Assembly: GCA_002386465.1 (NCBI GenBank)
Contig: DGIT01000007.1
Coordinates: 6,645-16,845 of the forward strand
Direction of reading: 5' to 3'
From: Burkholderiales bacterium UBA4615
Lineage (GTDB): Bacteria > Pseudomonadota > Gammaproteobacteria > Burkholderiales > Burkholderiaceae_E
Length of the DNA: 10,201 bases
Position numbers and translations under genes: made by a program. How positions within the stretch are numbered: position 1 is the first letter of the stretch; every line of letters begins with the position of its first letter. Positions 1 to 5,654 of the stretch are shown one piece after another. A model generated the notes under the pieces. That model did not search any database, had not been told where the DNA came from, and saw only the letters and a list, made by a program, of their open reading frames with translations.

Positions 1-373
1 CGTCGCCGGTGTCGGCAAGGTAATCGAGCCACAAGCCGTCGCGCGGATGCGGGCCGATCAGCGGATCGTCGATCGTGCTGTAGTCGTGCACATCGACATG
101 GCGAGGCCCCAGGGCCTGAATGACCCGGCGATCGGATTGCTCACCCACGATGACCGAGACTGCAGATCGAAACCCTGTGCGGATCAGTTGCCCCGGATCG
201 AACCAGCCCACCATTGGCATGCGTGGCGCCTGCTCGCTGCGGCGGTTCCAACGCAAGGGGAACCCTCGCGCGCCGGCCGCCTGAGCCAGTCTCCTGGCAA
301 TGGGCAGGGTTTCGGGGGCTTCGATGCTCGGGTCATGTGTGGGCTCCGAGGCATGCGGGGCGGGCCGGCTCAT
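1..373 (-). CDS. Probable metallophosphoesterase, N-terminal fragment (runs off left edge)
   Basis: An open frame reads from an ATG at 373 leftwards to the window edge without a stop, giving 124 residues. The first 30 or so residues are Pro/Ala-rich and poorly structured. They are followed by a conserved-looking stretch: NRRSEQAPRMPMVGWFDPGQ (residues 43-62), a region LIRTGFRSAVSVIVGEQSDR (63-82), and DGLWLDYLADTGD (112-124) at the edge. The DY-ADTGD element resembles the opening metal-binding segment of a family of large predicted metallophosphoesterases that I know from Burkholderiales and other bacteria; this is recollection of a pattern, not a search. The catalytic GD/GNHD motifs would lie outside the window. 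The start is 8 nt after the thioesterase stop, so it is probably co-transcribed and translationally coupled; an AAGGA lies about 13 nt upstream inside the preceding gene. No signal peptide is visible. The reading frame is fairly secure, the function less so. Confidence 0.6.
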   Translation of the reverse strand, partial: MSRPAPHASEPTHDPSIEAPETLPIARRLAQAAGARGFPLRWNRRSEQAPRMPMVGWFDPGQLIRTGFRSAVSVIVGEQSDRRVIQALGPRHVDVHDYSTIDDPLIGPHPRDGLWLDYLADTGD

Positions 374-381
374 GGCGGTGT

Positions 382-1359
382 TCAGTCCTTCGCTGCGAGC
401 AGAAAATGTCCTCGTGCGACCGCAATCGGCACATCAGGGCTGCGCTGCCACACGCGCACGGTAACCAGCGCGACGCGCCCGCCCAGCCGGACCACTTCGC
501 AGCGGGCAAAGCATTCCTCCGGTCGGCCGCTTCGCAGATAGTCGATGGAGAAGTCGATGCCCTTGGGTTGCTTGACCCCTTGCAGCGATTGCATCAGATG
601 CAGGATCGCCGACGTTTCCGCGAAACCAGCCACCACGCCGCCATGCAGCGCGGGCAGATGGGGGTTGCCGATCAGTTTCTGTTGAAAGGGCAGGCGGAAG
701 GTCGGCTGTTGGGGGGCGGGGGCGACCCGAATGCCGAGGTATTCGACATAGGGGATGTGTTGTCCGGGCAGGGGCGACTCGCTTGCCTGCGGCGCGATCC
801 AGGGCGTGGCCACTGCGTCTGAGGTGTGGGTGACGGGTGCATTGGAGGCTTCTACGGGTGCTGCGGCCATGGTGGCCGCAATGGCCGCGCTCTGGCCCGT
901 CTGAGCGGATGCCTGTGCAGCGGGCCTTGCCGTGGATGGGGTGCCCAGCATGAAGGCGGATTGTGCCGTGGCAACCGGGTGCGCCCGATCGTCCTGCCAC
1001 ACTTCGGCCCGGATGAAAGCCACACTGCGCGAGAGTCGGTAGCAGTGCGCCTCGCTGTACACGTCTTTGCCGGGCAGAGCAGGGCGCAGCCAGTCCAGAC
1101 GCAAATCGAGCGTCGCATAGGTGACATCGCGCGCCTGGACGGCAGCGCCGACTGCGATCCCGCAGGCCGAATCCGCCAGAACGATCAGCGGGCCCACATG
1201 CATCAGTCCGCGCTCCGGGTCGCCCAGCCAATCCTTGCGCGCCGGCAGCCGCATGGTGCCGCGTGCCGGTTCGACTGCGGTGATCTCGAGTCCGATGTCG
1301 CGCATCTGCGGCGTGCGGGCGACATAGACTTGTTTGAGGTGTTCGAGCAGGTCGGACAT
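382..1359 (-). CDS. Double-hotdog PaaI-like acyl-CoA thioesterase
   Basis: This 325-residue protein is probably a cytosolic thioesterase that hydrolyses an acyl- or aryl-CoA thioester; the substrate cannot be read from the sequence. It contains two hotdog domains in one chain. The N-terminal one (about residues 5-140) has the helix motif GLMHVGPLIVLADSACG (51-67), with His54 and Asp63 at the positions that line PaaI-type active sites. The C-terminal one (about 200-325) has LHGGVVAGFAETSA (238-251), with His239 and Glu248. Each half ends in the expected beta strands (SVAFIRAEVWQ; RVALVTVRVWQ). The halves are joined by an Ala-rich, low-complexity linker of about 55 residues (141-198). Single-domain PaaI proteins are around 140 residues and act as oligomers, so this is an internal duplication giving a covalent pseudo-dimer. 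The ATG at 1359 is used because the domain begins directly after it; no clear Shine-Dalgarno precedes it. It lies 66 nt after the Bug gene and 8 nt before the next gene, suggesting one operon. Confidence 0.88.
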   Translation of the reverse strand: MSDLLEHLKQVYVARTPQMRDIGLEITAVEPARGTMRLPARKDWLGDPERGLMHVGPLIVLADSACGIAVGAAVQARDVTYATLDLRLDWLRPALPGKDVYSEAHCYRLSRSVAFIRAEVWQDDRAHPVATAQSAFMLGTPSTARPAAQASAQTGQSAAIAATMAAAPVEASNAPVTHTSDAVATPWIAPQASESPLPGQHIPYVEYLGIRVAPAPQQPTFRLPFQQKLIGNPHLPALHGGVVAGFAETSAILHLMQSLQGVKQPKGIDFSIDYLRSGRPEECFARCEVVRLGGRVALVTVRVWQRSPDVPIAVARGHFLLAAKD

Positions 1360-1425
1360 ATCGTGAGTCGTATCAGGCGGGTGCGGCGAGGCGCATGGCG
1401 CATGCGCTCGGTCGGGCGGGCACAG

Positions 1426-2421
1426 TCATTCGCCAGTGATTTTCCGCTCGCGGATCACGCGCGCCCACATGGCGGATTCGCGGGCGATGGTGCGAGCGAG
1501 CTCTTCGCGCGAACCCGGGGTGGCCGGAAAACCGTGTTTGGCCAGACCCTCGACTACGTCGGGCGATTTCATCACTTTGACGAGCTCGGCATTCCAGCGA
1601 TCGAGCAGGGGGCCGGGCACCTTGGACGACGCGACGAACGCGTACCAGTTCGTGGCATTGAAATCCGGGTAGCCCGATTCAGCGATGGTGGGCACTTGAG
1701 GCAGCGCGCGAATGCGCTCGGTGCCGGTGGACGCCAGTGCGATGAGCTTGCCGCTCTCGATATGCGGCTGGGCCGTCGACATGGTGGCGTACCACGATGC
1801 GACCCGCCCCCCGAGGATGTCGACCAGTGCTGGTGCGCCGCCCTTGTACGGCACATGGACGGTATCGATCTTGGCCATGTCGTTGAGGAGCTCGCCAGCC
1901 AGGTGCGACGCCGAGCCCGGGCCGGTCGAAGCGAAATCGAGCTTGCCGGGATTTTTCTTCGCATAGGCGATGAACTCCGCGAAGGTCTTGATACCCGTAC
2001 CGGTGTGCACCACCAGCACGTTGGGGAAATTCACCGCCATCGTGATCGGGGCGAGATCCTTGATCGGGTCGTACGGCACCTTCATCAGATGCGGTGCGAT
2101 CGCGAGCGGTCCGACGGATCCGAGCAGAATCAGACTGCCATCGGTTGGGCCGGTGGCGGCCATCTGATGGGCAATGTTGCCTCCGGCACCGGGGCGGTTT
2201 TCCACGGTCACCGGCTGACCGATGTTCTCGCTCAGCTTCCTGGCAATGATGCGTGCTGCGGTGTCGGCTGCGCCGCCAGCCGCGAATCCCACCAGCAGTG
2301 TCACGGCTTTTTTGGGTGGAAAGTCCTGAGCCTGAGCGGTCTGTGCGCACAGGGCCAAGAGCGGAATACTTAGTACCTTGGCAAGCCTCAGTACGCGGGA
2401 TGACAACAGTTCGTGGAGCAT
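1426..2421 (-). CDS. Bug-family tripartite tricarboxylate transporter (TTT) substrate-binding protein
   Basis: This is a 331-residue periplasmic solute receptor of the Bug (TctC-like) family, which captures small carboxylates or related metabolites and normally delivers them to a TctAB membrane pair. A signal peptide is visible: basic start (residues 9-15), hydrophobic VLSIPLLALCA (16-26) and a likely cleavage after AQA at residue 31. The mature protein begins QDFPPKKAVTLLVGFAAGGA, followed by DTAARIIARKL (53-63) and VTVENRPGAGGNIA (71-84), the two signature loops that contact ligand. Length is typical. The C-terminal half carries the usual VPYKGGAPALVDILGG and the PTIAESGYPDF element. No tctA or tctB gene is next to it, so it is an orphan receptor, as most Bug proteins in Bordetella-like genomes are. 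The ATG at 2421 has no obvious Shine-Dalgarno; a slightly shorter start within the first 10 codons would still leave a signal peptide. The ligand is unknown. Confidence 0.93.
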   Translation of the reverse strand: MLHELLSSRVLRLAKVLSIPLLALCAQTAQAQDFPPKKAVTLLVGFAAGGAADTAARIIARKLSENIGQPVTVENRPGAGGNIAHQMAATGPTDGSLILLGSVGPLAIAPHLMKVPYDPIKDLAPITMAVNFPNVLVVHTGTGIKTFAEFIAYAKKNPGKLDFASTGPGSASHLAGELLNDMAKIDTVHVPYKGGAPALVDILGGRVASWYATMSTAQPHIESGKLIALASTGTERIRALPQVPTIAESGYPDFNATNWYAFVASSKVPGPLLDRWNAELVKVMKSPDVVEGLAKHGFPATPGSREELARTIARESAMWARVIRERKITGE

Positions 2422-2576
2422 AGGCGGGAAGGTTCAGGTGTGTGAAAAGGGGGCAGGGGTGATCGCCTTGCACGGGCGATGCTCTGATCCATGCGATGAG
2501 TATGGCAGGCCTGTGCAGGATCGCCCCTTGGGCGCAGGCATCAGCGCACCCGGGCTGCGTTGTCTTCCATGACCTT
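2422..2576 (-). other. Intergenic region with two imperfect dyads, possible Bug-operon leader
   Basis: This 155-nt gap separates the small exported protein gene from the Bug gene, both on the minus strand. It holds two inverted repeats. One has arms gcctgtgc (2509-2516) and gcgcaggc (2532-2539), 8 pairs including one wobble; a competing inner hairpin pairs 2522-2526 with 2530-2534 around a 3-nt loop. The other has arms atcgcc (2462-2467) and ggcgat (2475-2480) with a 7-nt loop. Neither is followed directly by a T-run on the minus strand, so a standard Rho-independent terminator is not supported. They may be operators, a weak terminator, or chance in GC-rich DNA. No convincing -35/-10 pair stands out; CATACT on the minus strand near 2500 is only a fair -10 match. 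Confidence 0.35.
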
Positions 2577-3005
2577 TCAAAACGTCGCCATCAGTTCGGA
2601 GAGCGCCTGAAGGACGGCCTCGCGCCGGGCCTCGCGCGGCTCTGTTACAGGACGCAGAAGCGCCGCCGAGACGTTGGCGTGCAGATGCTGACCACCGGAG
2701 AGGCGGCAAGCCCGGCCGATGCTCAGATATACGACCTGCTGGCCGTTACGCATCGCGATGGCGTCGACGTACACCTGGATGCTTTTGCGCGCCGGTGGAA
2801 AGGTGACATCGAACGTTGTTTCCAATGTGAGCGCAATGACGCCTGCGACATCTTCATCGGCGATCGGAACATTGGTCAGGCGTGTGGTGGCCTCCCAGGC
2901 CTGCGCAGCGGGACATGCGAGCAGCAGGAACACCAGCAAAGCGGATGCCATCGCATGCATGGCGTGACGGCGCGCACGTGTGGCGGTCGCTAGGGTGTAA
3001 GCCAT
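2577..3005 (-). CDS. Small exported protein of unknown function
   Basis: I do not recognise this 142-residue protein. Residues 1-18 are basic (TRARRHAMHAM), residues 19-31 form a hydrophobic segment (MASALLVFLLLAC), and an AQA motif ending at 36 offers a signal peptidase I site, leaving a mature chain of about 106 residues starting WEATTRL. Cys31 sits in LLAC, a poor lipobox, so a lipoprotein is possible but less likely. The mature part looks like a compact beta-rich domain (alternating hydrophobics in VAGVIALTLETTFDVTF and SIQVYVDAIAM) with a single later Cys100 and a basic/acidic helical tail (EPREARREAVLQALSELM). The start at 3005 is supported by an AGGG Shine-Dalgarno (3012-3015) with a 6-nt spacer. 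It overlaps the upstream flavoprotein gene by 16 nt, so it is likely the last gene of the hydrolase-MFS-flavoprotein unit. An ATG at 2960 is an alternative start that keeps the signal peptide. Confidence 0.78.
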   Translation of the reverse strand: MAYTLATATRARRHAMHAMASALLVFLLLACPAAQAWEATTRLTNVPIADEDVAGVIALTLETTFDVTFPPARKSIQVYVDAIAMRNGQQVVYLSIGRACRLSGGQHLHANVSAALLRPVTEPREARREAVLQALSELMATF

Positions 3006-3550
3006 TGCATGCCCTGGTGATCAAACAGCGCACGCCGATGCGCCTCGCGTCCGATTTCCAGCCAATCGATCGATTCGACCCGACCGATCAGCACCGCCAG
3101 CTGCGGTTCAGATGCGGTGAGCGCCGCAGCCTCAGGCAACGGTGCGCCCGGTGCTTTGGCCGACAGATAGTCTTTCTCGGCTCGCGTGCCCTTCACCTGG
3201 CGCCACGCAGCCTGCATGGTCTTGCTGCGGTCGTCGGCGCTGAACACGGCGCGTACGCGTAATTGCCAGCTCAGTGTCGGGCACCAGAACACCAGCACAC
3301 CAGCCGGGTGAGTGATGAGCTGGCCGACTTTCGGACTGCGCCGGTCGGTGTAGACATGCAGGGTGGCACTCGATTGCTCCGCGTGCCTGAGGACCACCGT
3401 ACGCGCCTGCGGCGACCCGTCGTTGTCGACCGTGGCGAGTACGGGTGTGCGCCAGGCATGCCGGCGCTCGACGGTCGCCAGCAGTAGCGCCTGCCAGATC
3501 CGGTCAAGCAGACCGGAGGCGTCTGAGTCAGACGGCATTGCCGGGTGCAT
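2990..3550 (-). CDS. Pyridoxamine 5'-phosphate oxidase-like FMN-binding protein
   Basis: This 186-residue protein belongs to the FMN-binding split-barrel group (Pnp oxidase-like; general family knowledge). Visible elements are the first strand TPVLATVDNDGSPQARTVVLR (residues 35-55, with Arg50 and Arg55 where FMN phosphate contacts are expected), YTDRRSPKVGQL (67-78) and WQLRVRAVF (95-103). A helical part with W116 follows, and then a closing strand with the VESIDWLEI element (158-166). It is shorter than PdxH (about 210-220 residues) and lacks that enzyme's recognisable C-terminal signature, so it is better called a PNPOx-family flavoprotein than the vitamin B6 enzyme. Its substrate is unknown. 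Two starts are possible, 3550 and 3538; neither has a good Shine-Dalgarno, and both overlap the MFS gene stop (by 23 or 11 nt), implying translational coupling. Its own stop overlaps the next gene by 16 nt. Confidence 0.87.
   Translation of the reverse strand: MHPAMPSDSDASGLLDRIWQALLLATVERRHAWRTPVLATVDNDGSPQARTVVLRHAEQSSATLHVYTDRRSPKVGQLITHPAGVLVFWCPTLSWQLRVRAVFSADDRSKTMQAAWRQVKGTRAEKDYLSAKAPGAPLPEAAALTASEPQLAVLIGRVESIDWLEIGREAHRRALFDHQGMQWLTP
3012..3015 (-). promoter_or_regulatory. Ribosome binding site of the small exported protein
   Basis: AGGG on the minus strand lies 6 nt before the ATG at 3005. It is inside the end of the upstream flavoprotein gene and favours this start, and therefore the 16-nt gene overlap, over the internal ATGs at 2960 and 2951. 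Confidence 0.5.
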
Positions 3551-4784
3551 CGCGGTGCAGGAGATCGTGTCGCCAGGTCAGGGCAATGGCCAGCGTCAGC
3601 ACCAGCCCCAGGATAATCAGCCCCACTGCAGTGGCCTGGTATCCGATCCGGGGGATCAGATTTCCAGCAATCAGCAGGCCCAGCGGCAAAGGGTAGATGG
3701 CCATCATGCGCACACCCATGATCCGGCCGCGAAACCGCTCATCCGAAGTGCGCAACAGCAGGATCGCCAACGGCAGCATGCACAGGCTCTGCGCAATGCC
3801 TGCGCACACCAGCATGCCCATGGCCAACCCGGCATGGGTCGAGAGCGCAAAGCCGATCAGGCACACAAACCAGACCACCGTCATGGCGATCATGGTGCGT
3901 GCCGGCTTCAGGCGCGCGCCGAACATGCTGATGGCCACCGAGCCGATCAATGCACCGAACGCAAAGCTGGCCACCATCATGCCCAGACCGCGCTGGTCAA
4001 GATGAAATACATCGCGGGCGATATAGGGCATGAGCCCACCGGTGAAGGGAAAGGCAGTGAGGTTCACCAGCGCCGCCAGGCTCATGGCTGCCAACAGGCG
4101 CGGTGTGCGCCAGATGTAGACCACACCTTCCTTTAGCTCGCTCCAGGCAGACGGGCGTGGTGCCGATGGCAACGCCGCGGAGGGGCCGCTTTTCGTGCGT
4201 GGTGTGCCATCGGTGAGAAGGGTCAGCAAGGCTCCGCTCAGGTAGATGATCGTGATGACCATGTAGGCGGGGACCATGCCGAACATCGCCATGAACCCCG
4301 TGCCAGCCAGTGCGCCGCCGACTTTGGCGGAGTCCATCGTGGTCCGGGAAATCCCCATGGCCGCCGTGAGGTGCGCTGGCGGCACCGTGGCACTGACCAG
4401 TGCACTGCGCAGGCCGATATCGGTGGGGCGCACCAGACCGGACAGCGTGGCCACCGCCAGCACCGCGATCGGGTTGAGGTGACCAGTCACCGCCAGCAGC
4501 AGGATCACGCAAGAAAAGAGCGCGTAGCAAAAGCGCATTCCAGCCAGCACATTGCGCAGGCCCAGCCGGTCTCCGAGCATCCCGAGCATGGGCGACAGCA
4601 GTGTGCCCACGAACTGCAGCGCGCCAAAAACGGTGAGCATGACGACTGAGCCGGTCTCGACCAGCACATACCAGCCCAGGATGAGCGTTTCCATCTCGAG
4701 CGCCCAGGCCGTGCACAGGTCTGCGGGCCATTGGAATCGAAAGCTGCGCGACTTGAACGGCGCCAGGGCCGCCATGCTGCTCAT
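3528..4784 (-). CDS. Major facilitator superfamily permease, EntS/MFS_3-like
   Basis: This is a 418-residue inner-membrane transporter with about 12 hydrophobic segments in two halves. The N half spans about residues 20-192. A hydrophilic, Pro/Ser-rich cytoplasmic loop covers about 193-220 (TDGTPRTKSG onward). The C half spans about 225-405. The MFS signature between helices 2 and 3 is present as GMLGDRLGLRNVL (68-80), and the matching loop of the second half is DERFRGRIMGVRM (348-360). The RGR element and overall layout resemble the MFS_3 group that includes the enterobactin exporter EntS, so export of a small molecule is the best guess; the substrate is not determined. It starts 21 nt after the hydrolase stop and its own end overlaps the flavoprotein gene, placing it mid-operon. 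The ATG at 4784 has no strong Shine-Dalgarno; Met4 (4775) is an alternative start. Confidence 0.9.
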   Translation of the reverse strand: MSSMAALAPFKSRSFRFQWPADLCTAWALEMETLILGWYVLVETGSVVMLTVFGALQFVGTLLSPMLGMLGDRLGLRNVLAGMRFCYALFSCVILLLAVTGHLNPIAVLAVATLSGLVRPTDIGLRSALVSATVPPAHLTAAMGISRTTMDSAKVGGALAGTGFMAMFGMVPAYMVITIIYLSGALLTLLTDGTPRTKSGPSAALPSAPRPSAWSELKEGVVYIWRTPRLLAAMSLAALVNLTAFPFTGGLMPYIARDVFHLDQRGLGMMVASFAFGALIGSVAISMFGARLKPARTMIAMTVVWFVCLIGFALSTHAGLAMGMLVCAGIAQSLCMLPLAILLLRTSDERFRGRIMGVRMMAIYPLPLGLLIAGNLIPRIGYQATAVGLIILGLVLTLAIALTWRHDLLHRDAPGNAV

Positions 4785-4805
4785 GTGGCGTATCGAACCT
4801 GCGGT

Positions 4806-5549
4806 TTACAAAGTGCGACTGAACAAATCAAACAAGCGCTCCCAGTGCCGCTCGGCTGAGGGCTTGTGATAGACCCTGCGCTGTGGAAAGGCAAACCCGT
4901 GATGGGCTTGAGGGTACATCTCGATGCGGGCATTGAGCTTGTGCCGGTCGATTTGCGACTGAATGCTGTTCAGTGCGTCCTGGCTGATGTAGTCGTCGAA
5001 CTGGGCGCAGGCGAAATACATTTCCCCTTTGATGTGCTCGGCCAGCAGGTGTGCCGAGTCGGGCAGATCGGTGACGAGCCGCGCACCGTAGATTGACGCC
5101 GAGGCTGCAATGCGGTCAGGGAAACGCCCGGCCACGCGGAACACGAAGCGCCCGCTCAGGCAGTAGCCGACCACGCCGATCTGCGCACTGCGTGCTTGCG
5201 GCTGCGCATCCAGAAAGGTGAGCATCGCCTCAGTGTCCTGCTCGATCATGGTGTTGGACAGGCTGCGGTTCAGGGTCCACATGTGTTCGCGGGTCTGCGC
5301 ATACCCCGGGTCGCTCAGGCGATCGGCGTCGATATCCACCGATCGGACCATCCGGTAGTACAGATTCGGCATGAGCACGTAGTAGCCCACGGTTGAAAGC
5401 CTGCGGGCCATGTCGCAGAGCTCTTCACGGATGCCCACGGAGTCCATGTACAGGATCACCACAGGGTGCGGGCCGGGCTTGTCCGGATGAAAAATCCAGC
5501 TATTCATCTGGCCGTCGCGGGTCGGGATGTCGACGATGCGTTCCTGCAT
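4806..5549 (-). CDS. Dienelactone hydrolase family protein
   Basis: This 247-residue alpha/beta hydrolase resembles dienelactone hydrolase (carboxymethylenebutenolidase), which opens lactone rings in chlorocatechol breakdown. Many relatives act on other esters. The Cys-Asp-His triad can be placed: nucleophile Cys130 in VVGYCLSGR, acid Asp185 in AQFDDYI, and His217 in AHHGFAF. The loop that carries a Glu in classical enzymes reads LYMDSVGIREEL, with Asp36 at that position, as I recall for a subgroup of the family. Length is normal. The ATG at 5549 is chosen because a perfect AAGGAG (5558-5563) lies 8 nt upstream. The frame stays open a further 80 codons to 5789, but that part overlaps the divergent hydrolase and does not look like a DLH N-terminus. 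It is the first gene of the leftward unit, with the MFS gene 21 nt downstream. The substrate is unknown; aromatic or xenobiotic catabolism is plausible. Confidence 0.9.
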   Translation of the reverse strand: MQERIVDIPTRDGQMNSWIFHPDKPGPHPVVILYMDSVGIREELCDMARRLSTVGYYVLMPNLYYRMVRSVDIDADRLSDPGYAQTREHMWTLNRSLSNTMIEQDTEAMLTFLDAQPQARSAQIGVVGYCLSGRFVFRVAGRFPDRIAASASIYGARLVTDLPDSAHLLAEHIKGEMYFACAQFDDYISQDALNSIQSQIDRHKLNARIEMYPQAHHGFAFPQRRVYHKPSAERHWERLFDLFSRTL

Positions 5550-5557
5550 GCTGAGTG

Positions 5558-5563
5558 CTCCTT
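5558..5563 (-). promoter_or_regulatory. Strong ribosome binding site deciding the DLH start
   Basis: The minus strand reads AAGGAG, 8 nt before the ATG at 5549. It is the best Shine-Dalgarno in the window and fixes the hydrolase start against longer readings of the same frame. Confidence 0.75.
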
Positions 5564-5638
5564 GCTGATCCATGGATTGTGGCGGGAGGCTCGCGACTCG
5601 ACCACCCTGGGTTCCGATATCCTGCAATGCTGATCCAT
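5563..5638 (+). repeat. 11-nt direct repeat pair in the divergent region
   Basis: The word tgctgatccat occurs at 5563-5573 and again at 5628-5638, 65 nt apart start to start, on the same strand. One copy sits next to the leftward gene's ribosome binding site and the other 16 nt before the rightward start codon. Both copies are exact. The first overlaps the palindrome atccatggat. A regulator site is possible, but two 11-mers could also match by chance. Confidence 0.5.
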
Positions 5639-5644
5639 CTGCAC

Positions 5645-5648
5645 AGGG
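5645..5648 (+). promoter_or_regulatory. Ribosome binding site of the epoxide hydrolase gene
   Basis: AGGG lies 6 nt before the ATG at 5655, a moderate match that agrees with the start expected from the N-terminus of the hydrolase fold. Confidence 0.45.
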
Positions 5649-5654
5649 CGTGCC

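Larger units (their letters stand above)
5550..5654. promoter_or_regulatory. Divergent intergenic region, presumed promoters for both blocks
   Basis: These 105 nt lie between the leftward hydrolase operon and the rightward epoxide hydrolase-sbcDC genes, so initiation signals for both should be here or close by. On the plus strand TATCCT (5618-5623) is a fair -10 candidate, but no well-spaced -35 is evident. The region also holds the 10-nt palindrome atccatggat (5568-5577), just upstream of the leftward Shine-Dalgarno, and an 11-nt direct repeat. The role as a shared control region is inferred from gene orientation. Confidence 0.45.

Noticed and set aside
705..724. Two long G-runs in the plus strand as a possible G-quadruplex
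   Set aside because: There are only two adjacent runs, not four, and they lie within the thioesterase coding sequence.
1398..1407. Palindrome gcgcatgcgc between the Bug and thioesterase genes
   Set aside because: Ten bases of GC-rich palindrome inside a repetitive gcgcatg stretch is weak evidence; no T-run or promoter element goes with it.
826..2373. Long plus-strand open frame of 515 codons opposite the thioesterase and Bug genes
   Set aside because: Its product is Arg/Gly/His-rich with no recognisable domain, it is exactly antisense to two well-supported genes, and such frames arise from GC-biased third codon positions.
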